Of a DNA stretch of 64,000 bases, positions 1 through 6,861 are shown in pieces. The DNA is taken from positions 328,964 through 392,963 of the forward strand of contig NZ_KE384018.1 in the NCBI RefSeq assembly GCF_000423445.1, given 5' to 3'. Under the pieces are notes generated by a model. That model was not told where the DNA came from, ran no database searches, and worked only from the letters and a program-made list of their open reading frames with translations. The translations under genes and the position numbers were made by a program. The stretch's first letter is position 1. Every line of letters starts with the position of its first letter. This stretch comes from Acidipropionibacterium thoenii DSM 20276 (lineage in GTDB: Bacteria; Actinomycetota; Actinomycetes; Propionibacteriales; Propionibacteriaceae).

Positions 1-2
1 TG

Positions 3-1280
3 TGGATCGTGCGGCTGGCCTTCGTGGCACTGTCCTTCTGCTACCTGATCGGGCCGATCCTCTACGGGGCACTGTGGATCCTGCTGCCCAGGGCCGAGAC
101 GGCGGCCTCCAGCCCGGGCCTGGACTCGGCGGACCGATTGGGCCTGCGCAGCAGACCGGAGGTCGGTACCGGCGCCGATGAGCAGGCCGGGCCATCCCCT
201 CGCTCGAGCCTGACCGGGGCGCTGTTGCTGGTCGGCGTCGGACTGTTGTGGGTCCTCCAGTCGGTCGGCTTCGGGCTGTCGGCACGGTGGTTCTGGCCGG
301 TGGTGCTGGCCGCCGGAGGGGTGGCGATGGTCTGGCGGCAGGCCGATGACTCCGCCTCGGCCGATCATCCGGCCGGCCGCCGGTGGTGGAGCGAGATGCT
401 GGGGCGCGGCGGCCGGCTCGCGGCGGTGCGGGTCGGCTGCGGGATGGCCCTGGTGGGCTGTGCGGTCTCCCTGGTGGCGGCCTCCCAGATCGGTGTCGAC
501 GAGTTCCCGACCCTGGCCCTGATGGCCCTGATGGTGCTCGTCGGGGTGGGGCTGGTGGCCGCACCCTGGGTGCGCTCCTGGCAGCTGCGGTTGCGGCGGG
601 CCGACTCCGAGAAGGCGGTGGCCGATGCCCGGGCCGACATGGCCGCCCATCTGCACGATTCCGTGCTGCAGACCCTGGCGCTGATCCAGCGCCAGTCCGA
701 CGATCCCAGAGCGGTGGCCACCCTGGCCCGGCGACAGGAGAGAGAACTGCGCGAGTGGCTCTACGGCGGGGCCACCGGCTCCTCGTCGCCCGATGCCGGT
801 CCCGGCGACCAGCCACGGGCCGGTGAGTCGGTGGCCACCCTCCACAGGGCACTGGCCGGCGAGACCGGCCGGATCGAGAGCGAACGCGGGGTCGCCGTGG
901 AGCTGGTGTGTGTCGGCGATGTGGCGATGGACGACGGGCTGGGGGTGCTCGTGCAGGCCGCCGCAGAAGCCGTCACCAATGCCGCCAAGCATTCCGGGGC
1001 ATCGCGGATCGACGTCTACGCCGAGATCGAGCCGGGCCTGGTCGAGGTCTTCGTCCGCGACCGCGGTTGTGGCTTCGACCCCGATGACATCGCCGATGAC
1101 AGGATGGGGGTGCGGCGCTCGATCATCGGGCGGATGGAGCGCCACGGTGGCACCGCCACCGTTCGTTCGGCACCTGGTGAGGGCACCGAGATCAGGTTGG
1201 CGATGGCCCCGGCCGGCGGCTCCGCAGGAGAACCTGCCCAGCACGCCGCCGGGCCCGGCACGACAATGAGAGCAGGTTGA
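3..1280 (+). CDS. Sensor histidine kinase with PspC-type N-terminus (5' end outside window)
   Basis: This is a membrane sensor kinase that autophosphorylates and passes phosphate to the regulator encoded next. The frame is open from base 3, so the GTG at 9 need not be the start: the codons before it continue a hydrophobic PspC-like helix ending in ALWILLPR. Numbering from that GTG, hydrophobic segments follow at about 68-88, 92-109, 136-160 and 165-187. The HisKA_3 box HLHDSVLQTL has the phospho-acceptor His at 216. A HATPase domain (about 310-400) shows the N-box EAVTNAAKHS and the G-box DRGCGFD. PspC-HisKA_3-HATPase architecture is common in actinobacterial envelope-stress kinases, but the signal sensed is not visible. 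It ends six bases before the regulator gene, so the two are co-transcribed. Confidence 0.93.
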   Translation, partial: WIVRLAFVALSFCYLIGPILYGALWILLPRAETAASSPGLDSADRLGLRSRPEVGTGADEQAGPSPRSSLTGALLLVGVGLLWVLQSVGFGLSARWFWPVVLAAGGVAMVWRQADDSASADHPAGRRWWSEMLGRGGRLAAVRVGCGMALVGCAVSLVAASQIGVDEFPTLALMALMVLVGVGLVAAPWVRSWQLRLRRADSEKAVADARADMAAHLHDSVLQTLALIQRQSDDPRAVATLARRQERELREWLYGGATGSSSPDAGPGDQPRAGESVATLHRALAGETGRIESERGVAVELVCVGDVAMDDGLGVLVQAAAEAVTNAAKHSGASRIDVYAEIEPGLVEVFVRDRGCGFDPDDIADDRMGVRRSIIGRMERHGGTATVRSAPGEGTEIRLAMAPAGGSAGEPAQHAAGPGTTMRAG

Positions 1281-1286
1281 GGTCGG

Positions 1287-1958
1287 ATGAGTGAGTACTA
1301 CACCCCGGTGAGCATCGTGCTGGTCGATGACCATGAGATGTTCCGGGTCGGGGTGCATGCCGAGATGGACCAGCACCGCGACAGGGTGCGAGTGGTCGGG
1401 GAGGGCTGGGACGTCGACTCCTCGGTCAAGGCCGTGATGGCCGCCCGCCCGCAGGTGGTACTGCTCGATGTGCATCTTCCCGGGGGTGGCGGCGCAGAGG
1501 TGATCAAGCAGTGCGATACCGCCGGCCTCGACCCCACCGCCACCCGCTTCCTGGCGCTGTCGGTCTCCGACGCCGCCGAGGACGTCATCTCGGTGATCCG
1601 TGCCGGCGCTCGCGGCTACGTCACCAAGTCGATCTCCTCACCGGAGCTGCTGGACGCCATCGACCGGGTCTCCACCGGGGATGCGGTGTTCTCCCCGCGG
1701 CTGGCCGGTTTCGTGCTGGACGCCTTCTCGGGATCCATCGAGGTCGCCAGTATCGATGAGGACCTGGACCGGCTCTCCCCGCGGGAACGCGAGGTGATGC
1801 GGCTGATCGCCCGTGGCTACGCCTACAAGGAGGTGGCCAGGGAGCTGTACATCTCGGTGAAGACGGTGGAGACCCACGTGTCCAATGTGCTGCGCAAGCT
1901 GCAGCTGTCCAACCGTCATGAGCTGACCCGGTGGGCGACCGACCGACGCCTGATCTGA
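1287..1958 (+). CDS. NarL/FixJ-type response regulator (LuxR HTH)
   Basis: A 223-residue DNA-binding response regulator. The receiver domain (about 8-125) has the acidic pair in LVDDHE, the phospho-acceptor Asp61 in LLDVHLP and the conserved Lys in GYVTKSIS. A LuxR-type helix-turn-helix (about 163-222) contains LSPREREVMRLIARGY and VKTVETHVSNVLRKL. It starts six bases after the stop of the kinase gene and is its evident partner. In this class phosphorylation of the Asp usually promotes dimerisation and DNA binding. Its targets are not identifiable from the window. Confidence 0.95.
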   Translation: MSEYYTPVSIVLVDDHEMFRVGVHAEMDQHRDRVRVVGEGWDVDSSVKAVMAARPQVVLLDVHLPGGGGAEVIKQCDTAGLDPTATRFLALSVSDAAEDVISVIRAGARGYVTKSISSPELLDAIDRVSTGDAVFSPRLAGFVLDAFSGSIEVASIDEDLDRLSPREREVMRLIARGYAYKEVARELYISVKTVETHVSNVLRKLQLSNRHELTRWATDRRLI

Positions 1959-1968
1959 GCTGCGGGCG

Positions 1969-1989
1969 GATCAGCCGGCCGCGCTGATC
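1969..1989. terminator. Inverted repeat between convergent genes
   Basis: A perfect 7-bp stem (GATCAGC/GCTGATC) with a 7-base loop lies between the regulator gene and the convergent GlsB-like gene, overlapping the latter's stop codon. There is no T-tract. It probably serves as a weak bidirectional terminator. Confidence 0.4.
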
Positions 1990-2251
1990 ACTTGCGGTGG
2001 CCGGTGACCAGACCCCAGATGAACAGCAGGATGACCGAGCCGAGCACGGCCAGTCCCCAGGTGGACAGGCTCCAGAACCTGTCGATGCCGACGTGGAAGA
2101 CCCTGCTGCCGATCCATCCGCCGACCACCGCGCCGACCACGCCGAGGACGATGGTGGCCAGGCAGCCGGTGGGCTTCCTGTCCCCAGGCACGATGGCCTT
2201 CGCGATGCCGCCGGCGATCAACCCCAGAACAACCCACCCGATGAATCCCAT
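1988..2251 (-). CDS. GlsB/YeaQ/YmgE family membrane protein
   Basis: An 87-residue, three-helix, glycine-rich membrane protein of the transglycosylase-associated (GlsB/YeaQ/YmgE) family. The typical pattern is visible: GFIGWVVLGLIAGGIAK, a short charged loop with PGDRKPTGC, then a glycine-rich helix VVGAVVGGWIG, and a third helix near the C-terminus. Members are often linked to general or envelope stress, but the molecular function is unknown. The start is supported by a TAGCAT box ending seven bases before the ATG, and there is no ribosome binding site. Confidence 0.88.
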   Translation of the reverse strand: MGFIGWVVLGLIAGGIAKAIVPGDRKPTGCLATIVLGVVGAVVGGWIGSRVFHVGIDRFWSLSTWGLAVLGSVILLFIWGLVTGHRK

Positions 2252-2258
2252 GACGACA

Positions 2259-2264
2259 ATGCTA
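2259..2264 (-). promoter_or_regulatory. -10 box of a leaderless promoter (GlsB-like gene)
   Basis: TAGCAT on the minus strand, seven bases before the ATG at 2251. This spacing puts the transcription start at or next to the start codon. Confidence 0.5.
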
Positions 2265-2292
2265 GGTCACCGGGGTCGACTGCGCCCTCAGC

Positions 2293-3552
2293 TCAGAACA
2301 GCGGCCGCCAGGGGGACAGCAGGGTCTCGGTGAACTTGGCCACCAGGGAGCGTTGGCGCCATGCGTCCAGATCGACCTCGACGCAGTTGTGCGAGTCGAT
2401 CTCGAAGATTTCCTCGAGCCGGGTGGCCACCGGCGCGCCGGCGATCGAGATGTTGACCTCATAATTGCCCAGCAGCGACAACCGGTCGAGGTTGGCCGTG
2501 CCGATCGTCGACCAGGCCCCGTCGATGGTGCACGTCTTGGCGTGCACCATGGCACCCTGGTACAGCAGCAGATGGACCCCGGTGGCCAGCAACCGCTCGT
2601 AGTAGCCGCGGCTCAGCCAGTCGGCGACCACATGATTGGACTCGGCGGGCATGATGATCCGGACGTCGACCCCCCGGGCACTGGCCTTGGTGAGCGCTCC
2701 CATCAGGTCCTCGTCGGGGATGAAGTAGGCCTGCGTCATCCAGATCCGCTTCGAGGCGCGGTCGATCGCCTCCAGGTACATGTTGCGGATCGGGTACATC
2801 GCCATCCGCGGCACATTGCGGCGCACCTCGATGGCGCCGTCCCACCTCAGCGGGCCGGACATCTCGAGGAGCTGTCCGGTGCGCCGGCCCGGCAGCCCGG
2901 CGTAGGGACGGAGGTTCCACTTGTCGACGAAGGCATTCTCCAGGTCGGCGACGCTGGGCCCGACGATCCGGGCGTGGGTGTCGCGCCACCGCTCGGCATA
3001 GCTCGAGCCGATGTTGTAGCCGCCGATGTAGCCGATCCGCGAGTCCACGATGAGCAACTTGCGGTGGTCACGGCCGAGGTTGCGCAGGCTCGGCAGGCCG
3101 GGAGTGATGAGCGGGTGGGGTCGCACGTGGACCCCGGTGAGACCTGCGAAGAAGCCGGGTCCGACGACCAGGTTGGCGAACTCGTCCCAGATCGCGTACA
3201 CCTCGACCCCGCGCGCCGCGGCGTCGACCAGGGCCTGGCGGAACTGGGTACCGACCTCGTCGGGCTTCCAGATGAAGGTCTCGAAGTAGACGGTGCGGGT
3301 GGCGGAGGCGATGTCGGCCAGCATCTGGGCGTAGAGGTCTCGTCCGAAGGTGAAGACGCTGACCTCGTCCTCCCCACTGGCCACCTGCTCCACCGGGGAG
3401 GTCGGGAAGCGGTAGGGGCGCCGGGACCGACGCTTGATCGCGTTGAAGGTGACCAGCGCCCCGGCGGAGGCCAGCTGCGCGGCGAGCAGGCCTCCGCCGA
3501 TCCAGTTCGCCGCCCGGCGGAGGCGTCCTGGATGACGTGAGCTGCGGGCCAT
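2293..3552 (-). CDS. Phospholipase D-like / cardiolipin synthase family protein
   Basis: A 419-residue PLD-superfamily enzyme, probably a membrane phosphatidyltransferase such as cardiolipin synthase. An N-terminal hydrophobic helix (about 14-37) is followed by two HKD half-sites: HRKLLIVD starting at His163 and HAKTCTID starting at His337. Each is followed by the usual glycine/asparagine stretch (GGYNIGSSY and IGTANLD). The two motifs form one active site that works through a phosphohistidine intermediate. A TAGGGT box ends six bases before the ATG, supporting this start. A single N-terminal helix, rather than two, fits actinobacterial relatives. The exact lipid substrate is inferred, not shown. 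Confidence 0.88.
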   Translation of the reverse strand: MARSSRHPGRLRRAANWIGGGLLAAQLASAGALVTFNAIKRRSRRPYRFPTSPVEQVASGEDEVSVFTFGRDLYAQMLADIASATRTVYFETFIWKPDEVGTQFRQALVDAAARGVEVYAIWDEFANLVVGPGFFAGLTGVHVRPHPLITPGLPSLRNLGRDHRKLLIVDSRIGYIGGYNIGSSYAERWRDTHARIVGPSVADLENAFVDKWNLRPYAGLPGRRTGQLLEMSGPLRWDGAIEVRRNVPRMAMYPIRNMYLEAIDRASKRIWMTQAYFIPDEDLMGALTKASARGVDVRIIMPAESNHVVADWLSRGYYERLLATGVHLLLYQGAMVHAKTCTIDGAWSTIGTANLDRLSLLGNYEVNISIAGAPVATRLEEIFEIDSHNCVEVDLDAWRQRSLVAKFTETLLSPWRPLF

Positions 3553-3558
3553 GGCGTC

Positions 3559-3564
3559 ACCCTA
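3559..3564 (-). promoter_or_regulatory. -10 box of a leaderless promoter (PLD gene)
   Basis: TAGGGT on the minus strand, six bases before the ATG at 3552; no Shine-Dalgarno sequence is present. Confidence 0.5.
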
Positions 3565-3599
3565 TCGGTACCGGCCGCCGGAACGGGAGGACGGCCGGG

Positions 3600-4256
3600 C
3601 TACCTGCGCATCGCCTTGCGAGCCAGGGCATTGCCGGCGAACTGGGCGGCCTGGACGATGATGATGATGGTGACCACCGCGATGAGGGTGACCGTCCAGT
3701 TGAACCGCTGGTAGCCGTACTGGATGGCGAACTGGCCCAGTCCGCCGCCACCGATCGCGCCAGCGATCGCTGTCATGTCCACGATCGCGATGAGGACATA
3801 GGTGTAGCCCAGCACCAGGGGCCCGAGTGCCTCGCGGGCGACCACCCCGAAGAGGATCCGCCAGGGTCCGGCGCCCATCGCCCGAGCCGCCTCGATGACG
3901 CCGGGATCGACGGTGACCAGGTTCTGCTCGACGATCCTCGACATCGCGAAGGTGGCGGCGATGCACAGCGGGAAGGTGGCCGCACTCACACCGATGGTGG
4001 TGCCGACCACCTTGAGGGTGAGCGGGCCGATCGCGGTCATGAAGATGATGAAGGGGATCGGCCGCACGATGTTCACCACGACGTTGAGCACGGTGTTGAC
4101 CGCCCGGTGGGCCAGCAGACCGCCACGACGGGTGGCGTACAGCACGATGCCGAGCACCAGTCCGAGAGCGCCGCCCACGATCAGGGTGACCGCCGCCATG
4201 AACAGGGTCTGCCAGATCGCATCCAGATAGACCGGTTTGAGGGTCTGCCAGTCCAT
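3600..4256 (-). CDS. metI: Methionine ABC transporter permease MetI
   Basis: The 218-residue inner-membrane subunit of the MetNIQ importer, with about five transmembrane helices. The ATPase-coupling EAA loop reads EAARAMGAGPWRILFGV, followed by the conserved DMTAIAGAIGGGGLG region of MetI proteins. I chose the ATG at 4256 over the GTG one codon earlier. The GGAGG ribosome binding site is only one base from the GTG but four from the ATG, and the ATG overlaps the metN stop by one base. It is the last gene of metQ-metN-metI, an unusual order, since metN often comes first. Confidence 0.95.
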   Translation of the reverse strand: MDWQTLKPVYLDAIWQTLFMAAVTLIVGGALGLVLGIVLYATRRGGLLAHRAVNTVLNVVVNIVRPIPFIIFMTAIGPLTLKVVGTTIGVSAATFPLCIAATFAMSRIVEQNLVTVDPGVIEAARAMGAGPWRILFGVVAREALGPLVLGYTYVLIAIVDMTAIAGAIGGGGLGQFAIQYGYQRFNWTVTLIAVVTIIIIVQAAQFAGNALARKAMRR

Positions 4257-5317
4257 CACGCCTCCTTCTGGTTGTCGGTGCTCTGCGGGCCGGGGGCCGA
4301 CGCCGCGTCCCCGGAGATGGCAGTCAGTCGACGGGCCGCTGCGGCCACGTCCTCCGGAGGGCCCGTCAGGGCGAGGGTGTAGTTGCCCAGTGCCCCGTCG
4401 CGGATCTCGATGACTCCGCCGTGGACGATCCGGAAGGCGACCTTCTGGTGGCGGCCCAGCTCGGCCAGTGCGGCACCGAAGGCTGCCGCGTCGACGCTGG
4501 GGACGTCCACCAGGGTGGCTCCGGGGTTCTGGCGGTGCAGTCTGTCGACCTCGGCGGCGTCCGGGTGCTGGCCGATGATGGTCGACAGGAACCGCTGGGT
4601 GGTCTCGGCAGTCGGGTGGGCGAAGATCTCGCGGGTCGGGCCGGTCTCGATGAGACGGCCGTGCTCCAGAACGGCGACCCGGTCGGCGATCGAGCGCACC
4701 ACCTCCATCTCATGAGTGATGACGATGACGGTGACGCCGAGCTCGGCATTGATCCGGCGCAGCAGGGCCAGCACATCGGCGGTGGTCTCTGGATCCAGGG
4801 CCGAGGTGGACTCATCGGCCAGCAGGATCGAGGGCCGCCTGGCCAGTGCCCGGGCGATGCCGACCCGCTGCTTCTGGCCACCCGACAGCTGGTCGGGGTA
4901 GGTCCAGGCCCGCTCGGTCAGCCCCACGAAGGACAGCAGCTCGGTGACCCTGGCGCGTGTCTCGGTTCCCGACCAGCCTGCCAGCTTCAGGGGATAGCCG
5001 ACGTTGTCGTAGACCGTGCGCGAGTTGAACAGGTTGAACTGCTGGAAGATCATCCCGATGTCGCCGCGCAGCGGCCGCAGCTGGCGCTCGCTGAACCGGG
5101 AGATGTCGGTCCCCTTGACGGTGACGGTCCCCGAGGTGGGCTGCTCCAGGCCGTTGATCAGCCTCACCAGGGTGGACTTGCCGGCTCCTGACTGGCCGAT
5201 GACCGCAGAGATCTCGCCATCGTGGAAGTCCAGGGTGACGTCGTCGAGGGCGTGCACAGGACCCGACCGGGTCGCGAATGTCTTCGCGACCCGGTCGAGG
5301 CGGATGATCGCGCTCAC
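4256..5317 (-). CDS. metN: Methionine ABC transporter ATP-binding protein MetN
   Basis: The 353-residue ATPase of the methionine importer. Walker A is GQSGAGKST (41-49), the Q-loop lies in IFQQFN, the signature is LSGGQ (144-148), Walker B is ILLADE (164-169), and the switch His is in VIVITHEME. The C-terminal part (about 260-345) is the NIL/ACT-type domain through which MetN proteins bind methionine and inhibit transport when the cell is replete. The GTG start overlaps the metQ stop by four bases (GTGA), and the stop touches the metI start, so the three genes are translationally coupled. Confidence 0.97.
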   Translation of the reverse strand: MSAIIRLDRVAKTFATRSGPVHALDDVTLDFHDGEISAVIGQSGAGKSTLVRLINGLEQPTSGTVTVKGTDISRFSERQLRPLRGDIGMIFQQFNLFNSRTVYDNVGYPLKLAGWSGTETRARVTELLSFVGLTERAWTYPDQLSGGQKQRVGIARALARRPSILLADESTSALDPETTADVLALLRRINAELGVTVIVITHEMEVVRSIADRVAVLEHGRLIETGPTREIFAHPTAETTQRFLSTIIGQHPDAAEVDRLHRQNPGATLVDVPSVDAAAFGAALAELGRHQKVAFRIVHGGVIEIRDGALGNYTLALTGPPEDVAAAARRLTAISGDAASAPGPQSTDNQKEA

Positions 5318-6336
5318 TTGTGCTCGATCTCGGTCTGCAGCTTGTCAAGGGCGGTCTGCAGATCGGCCTGGGACTTGCCGGTGACGATCTCGGCGGTGTT
5401 CTGGGACTCCTCGGTGACGGCCTTGGTGACCTCGGGATCGTGCCAGAGCTGGGCCACCTTGAGGTATGTGGCGTTGTCCTTGTCCTTGGCGCGGGCGGCG
5501 AAGATATTGATGTAGGGGGCGGACTCGGAGCTGTTCGGGTCGTCGGAGGCCAGCGCCGACTCGGGATCGAGCTTGGCGTCCAGGGCGAAGCCGTTGTTGA
5601 TGACCGAGGCGGCCACGCTCGGCAGGGCGGTGACGGTCTGGGAGGCGTCCACGGCGGTGACACTCACCTTGGACTGGTCGGCCAGCACGTCGGCGGGGGT
5701 CGACAGCGGGGATCCGCCGTCCTTCAGCTTGAGCAGCCCTGCCTTCTGCAGCAGCAGCAGGGCGCGTCCCTGGTTGGTGTCGTCATTGGGGATGGCGACC
5801 TTGGCACCGGCCGGGATCTGGCTGATCGCGGTGTGCTTCTTGGAGTAGATCGACAGCGGGACGATGTAGGTCGAGGCCAGCGGGATGAGGTTGTCGTGGT
5901 TCTCGACGTTGTAATTGGCCAGGAAGAAGATGTGCTGGAAGTAGTTGAGATCGATCTGCCCCTGGGACAGTGCCCGGTTGGGCTGGTTGTAGTCGCTGAA
6001 GTCCACCTTCTTGATGGTGATGCCCTGATCGGCGGCCTTCCTGATGAGGATCGGCCAGAACTTGGCGCCGGCCTCGGTGGTGCCGATCCGCACCGTCGTG
6101 GTGGCTGCGGCGGGCGATCCACCGGCCGTGGCGGCCTCGGGCGAGGAATTGCGCTGGGTGGCCCAGACGACCACTGCGGCGATGATCGCTGCCACCACGA
6201 CCGCTGCGGTGATGATCAGTCCCTTGCGGGATCCGCGGGGCTTCTCGGGCAGAGCCTGGGGGGAGTCGGGGGAGGTGCCGGCGCCGGGTGCGTCGCCGGT
6301 CGGGGAGTTCGAGTCGGGAGGGGAAGGGGTGCTCAT
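5314..6336 (-). CDS. metQ: Methionine-binding protein MetQ, membrane-anchored, nearly sulfur-free
   Basis: The 340-residue solute-binding protein of the transporter (NlpA/MetQ family). A Pro/Ser-rich cytoplasmic stretch (1-38) and a hydrophobic helix (about 39-60) precede the binding domain, which starts near VRIGTTEAGAKFWP and carries the family motif LNYFQHIFFL. There is no lipobox and no cysteine at all, so it is probably held by an uncleaved signal-anchor rather than lipidated. The only methionine is the initiator. A protein made when methionine is scarce would benefit from this composition. CAGGAG lies seven bases before the ATG. The leader upstream contains a Met/Cys-rich peptide gene and stem-loops. 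Confidence 0.93.
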   Translation of the reverse strand: MSTPSPPDSNSPTGDAPGAGTSPDSPQALPEKPRGSRKGLIITAAVVVAAIIAAVVVWATQRNSSPEAATAGGSPAAATTTVRIGTTEAGAKFWPILIRKAADQGITIKKVDFSDYNQPNRALSQGQIDLNYFQHIFFLANYNVENHDNLIPLASTYIVPLSIYSKKHTAISQIPAGAKVAIPNDDTNQGRALLLLQKAGLLKLKDGGSPLSTPADVLADQSKVSVTAVDASQTVTALPSVAASVINNGFALDAKLDPESALASDDPNSSESAPYINIFAARAKDKDNATYLKVAQLWHDPEVTKAVTEESQNTAEIVTGKSQADLQTALDKLQTEIEHK

Positions 6337-6465
6337 GGTGATGCTCCTGGGGCATGGAACTGGCTGGATGCCAGTGGGAGGATTCGGATCGGATGATTCG
6401 GCGGGGGTGCGCTCCGACTGGTGCGGACGCCTCGGTCCACAGCCGGTTCACGCGATGAGGGCAGA

Positions 6466-6479
6466 CTCCGCCATCGGAG
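6466..6479 (-). promoter_or_regulatory. Small hairpin in the metQ leader
   Basis: CTCCG-CCAT-CGGAG (read on the plus strand) forms a 5-bp stem with a 4-base loop in the metQ mRNA leader, downstream of the leader-peptide gene. It may take part in alternative folding, but that is not demonstrated. Confidence 0.35.
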
Positions 6480-6502
6480 GTCCTGCGGTGAGATATCGGT
6501 TC

Positions 6503-6556
6503 GGCCCCGATGAGGGATCAATGCGATCCGGTGAGGGATCGGCCTGATCGGGGGCC
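6503..6556 (-). promoter_or_regulatory. Nested stem-loop after the Met/Cys leader peptide
   Basis: In the metQ leader RNA, an outer stem pairs 6503-6511 (GGCCCCGAT) with 6547-6556 (ATCGGGGGCC, one bulged base). It encloses a perfect 6-bp hairpin, 6524-6529 with 6536-6541 (CGATCC/GGATCG). The same stretch carries a 13-bp direct repeat with one mismatch, at 6507-6519 and 6528-6540, offset by 21 bp. The structure begins eight bases after the leader-peptide stop codon. It could be an attenuator or pause structure; the direct repeat could alternatively be an operator. No known sulfur riboswitch is recognisable. Confidence 0.45.
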
Positions 6557-6563
6557 GGGCGAG

Positions 6564-6665
6564 TCAGCAGGTGCCGGTCATTCGGCAACACATGACATCG
6601 TCACAGCCCATCATCATCGCTGCGCGCTGGTTGGCGCGAACGAGATGGCTGCTGGCGATCGCCAT
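6564..6665 (-). CDS. Methionine/cysteine-rich leader peptide upstream of metQNI
   Basis: A 33-codon reading frame with an AAGGAGAG ribosome binding site seven bases before its ATG, in the otherwise gene-free 525 bases between metQ and pcrA. The last 17 residues read MMMGCDDVMCCRMTGTC: five Met and four Cys in 17 codons. It lies 227 bases upstream of metQ on the same strand and is followed at once by stem-loop RNA. This is the layout expected of a ribosome-mediated attenuator that senses charged tRNA-Met or tRNA-Cys. Short cysteine-containing leader peptides are known upstream of sulfur genes in other actinobacteria; this one differs by its methionine run. The peptide itself probably has no function as a protein. 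Confidence 0.7.
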   Translation of the reverse strand: MAIASSHLVRANQRAAMMMGCDDVMCCRMTGTC

Positions 6666-6845
6666 GGTTTCTCTCCTTGTCAGGTGACCCTGCTGCAGTG
6701 GTGATGCCAGGCTCGAGAACCTGGGCCGATGATCGCGGAGTAGCACTGCGATCAATGTTTCAGCTGTGTTTCGCCACTTCGACGGTGACACTATGAGCCG
6801 GGACACCGGAAGTCAAACCGTCCTCGACTCGTCTGCCAGGGGCCG

Positions 6846-6851
6846 TAGTGT
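6846..6851 (+). promoter_or_regulatory. Probable -10 box for pcrA
   Basis: TAGTGT, ten bases before the ATG at 6862. The transcript would be leaderless or nearly so; no ribosome binding site precedes the gene. Confidence 0.4.
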
Positions 6852-6861
6852 TGTCCTCGCC

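Noticed and set aside
6337-6861. A SAM riboswitch upstream of metQ
   Set aside because: I looked on the minus strand for the conserved SAM-I and SAM-IV core segments and found none. The region is better explained by a leader peptide and local stem-loops.
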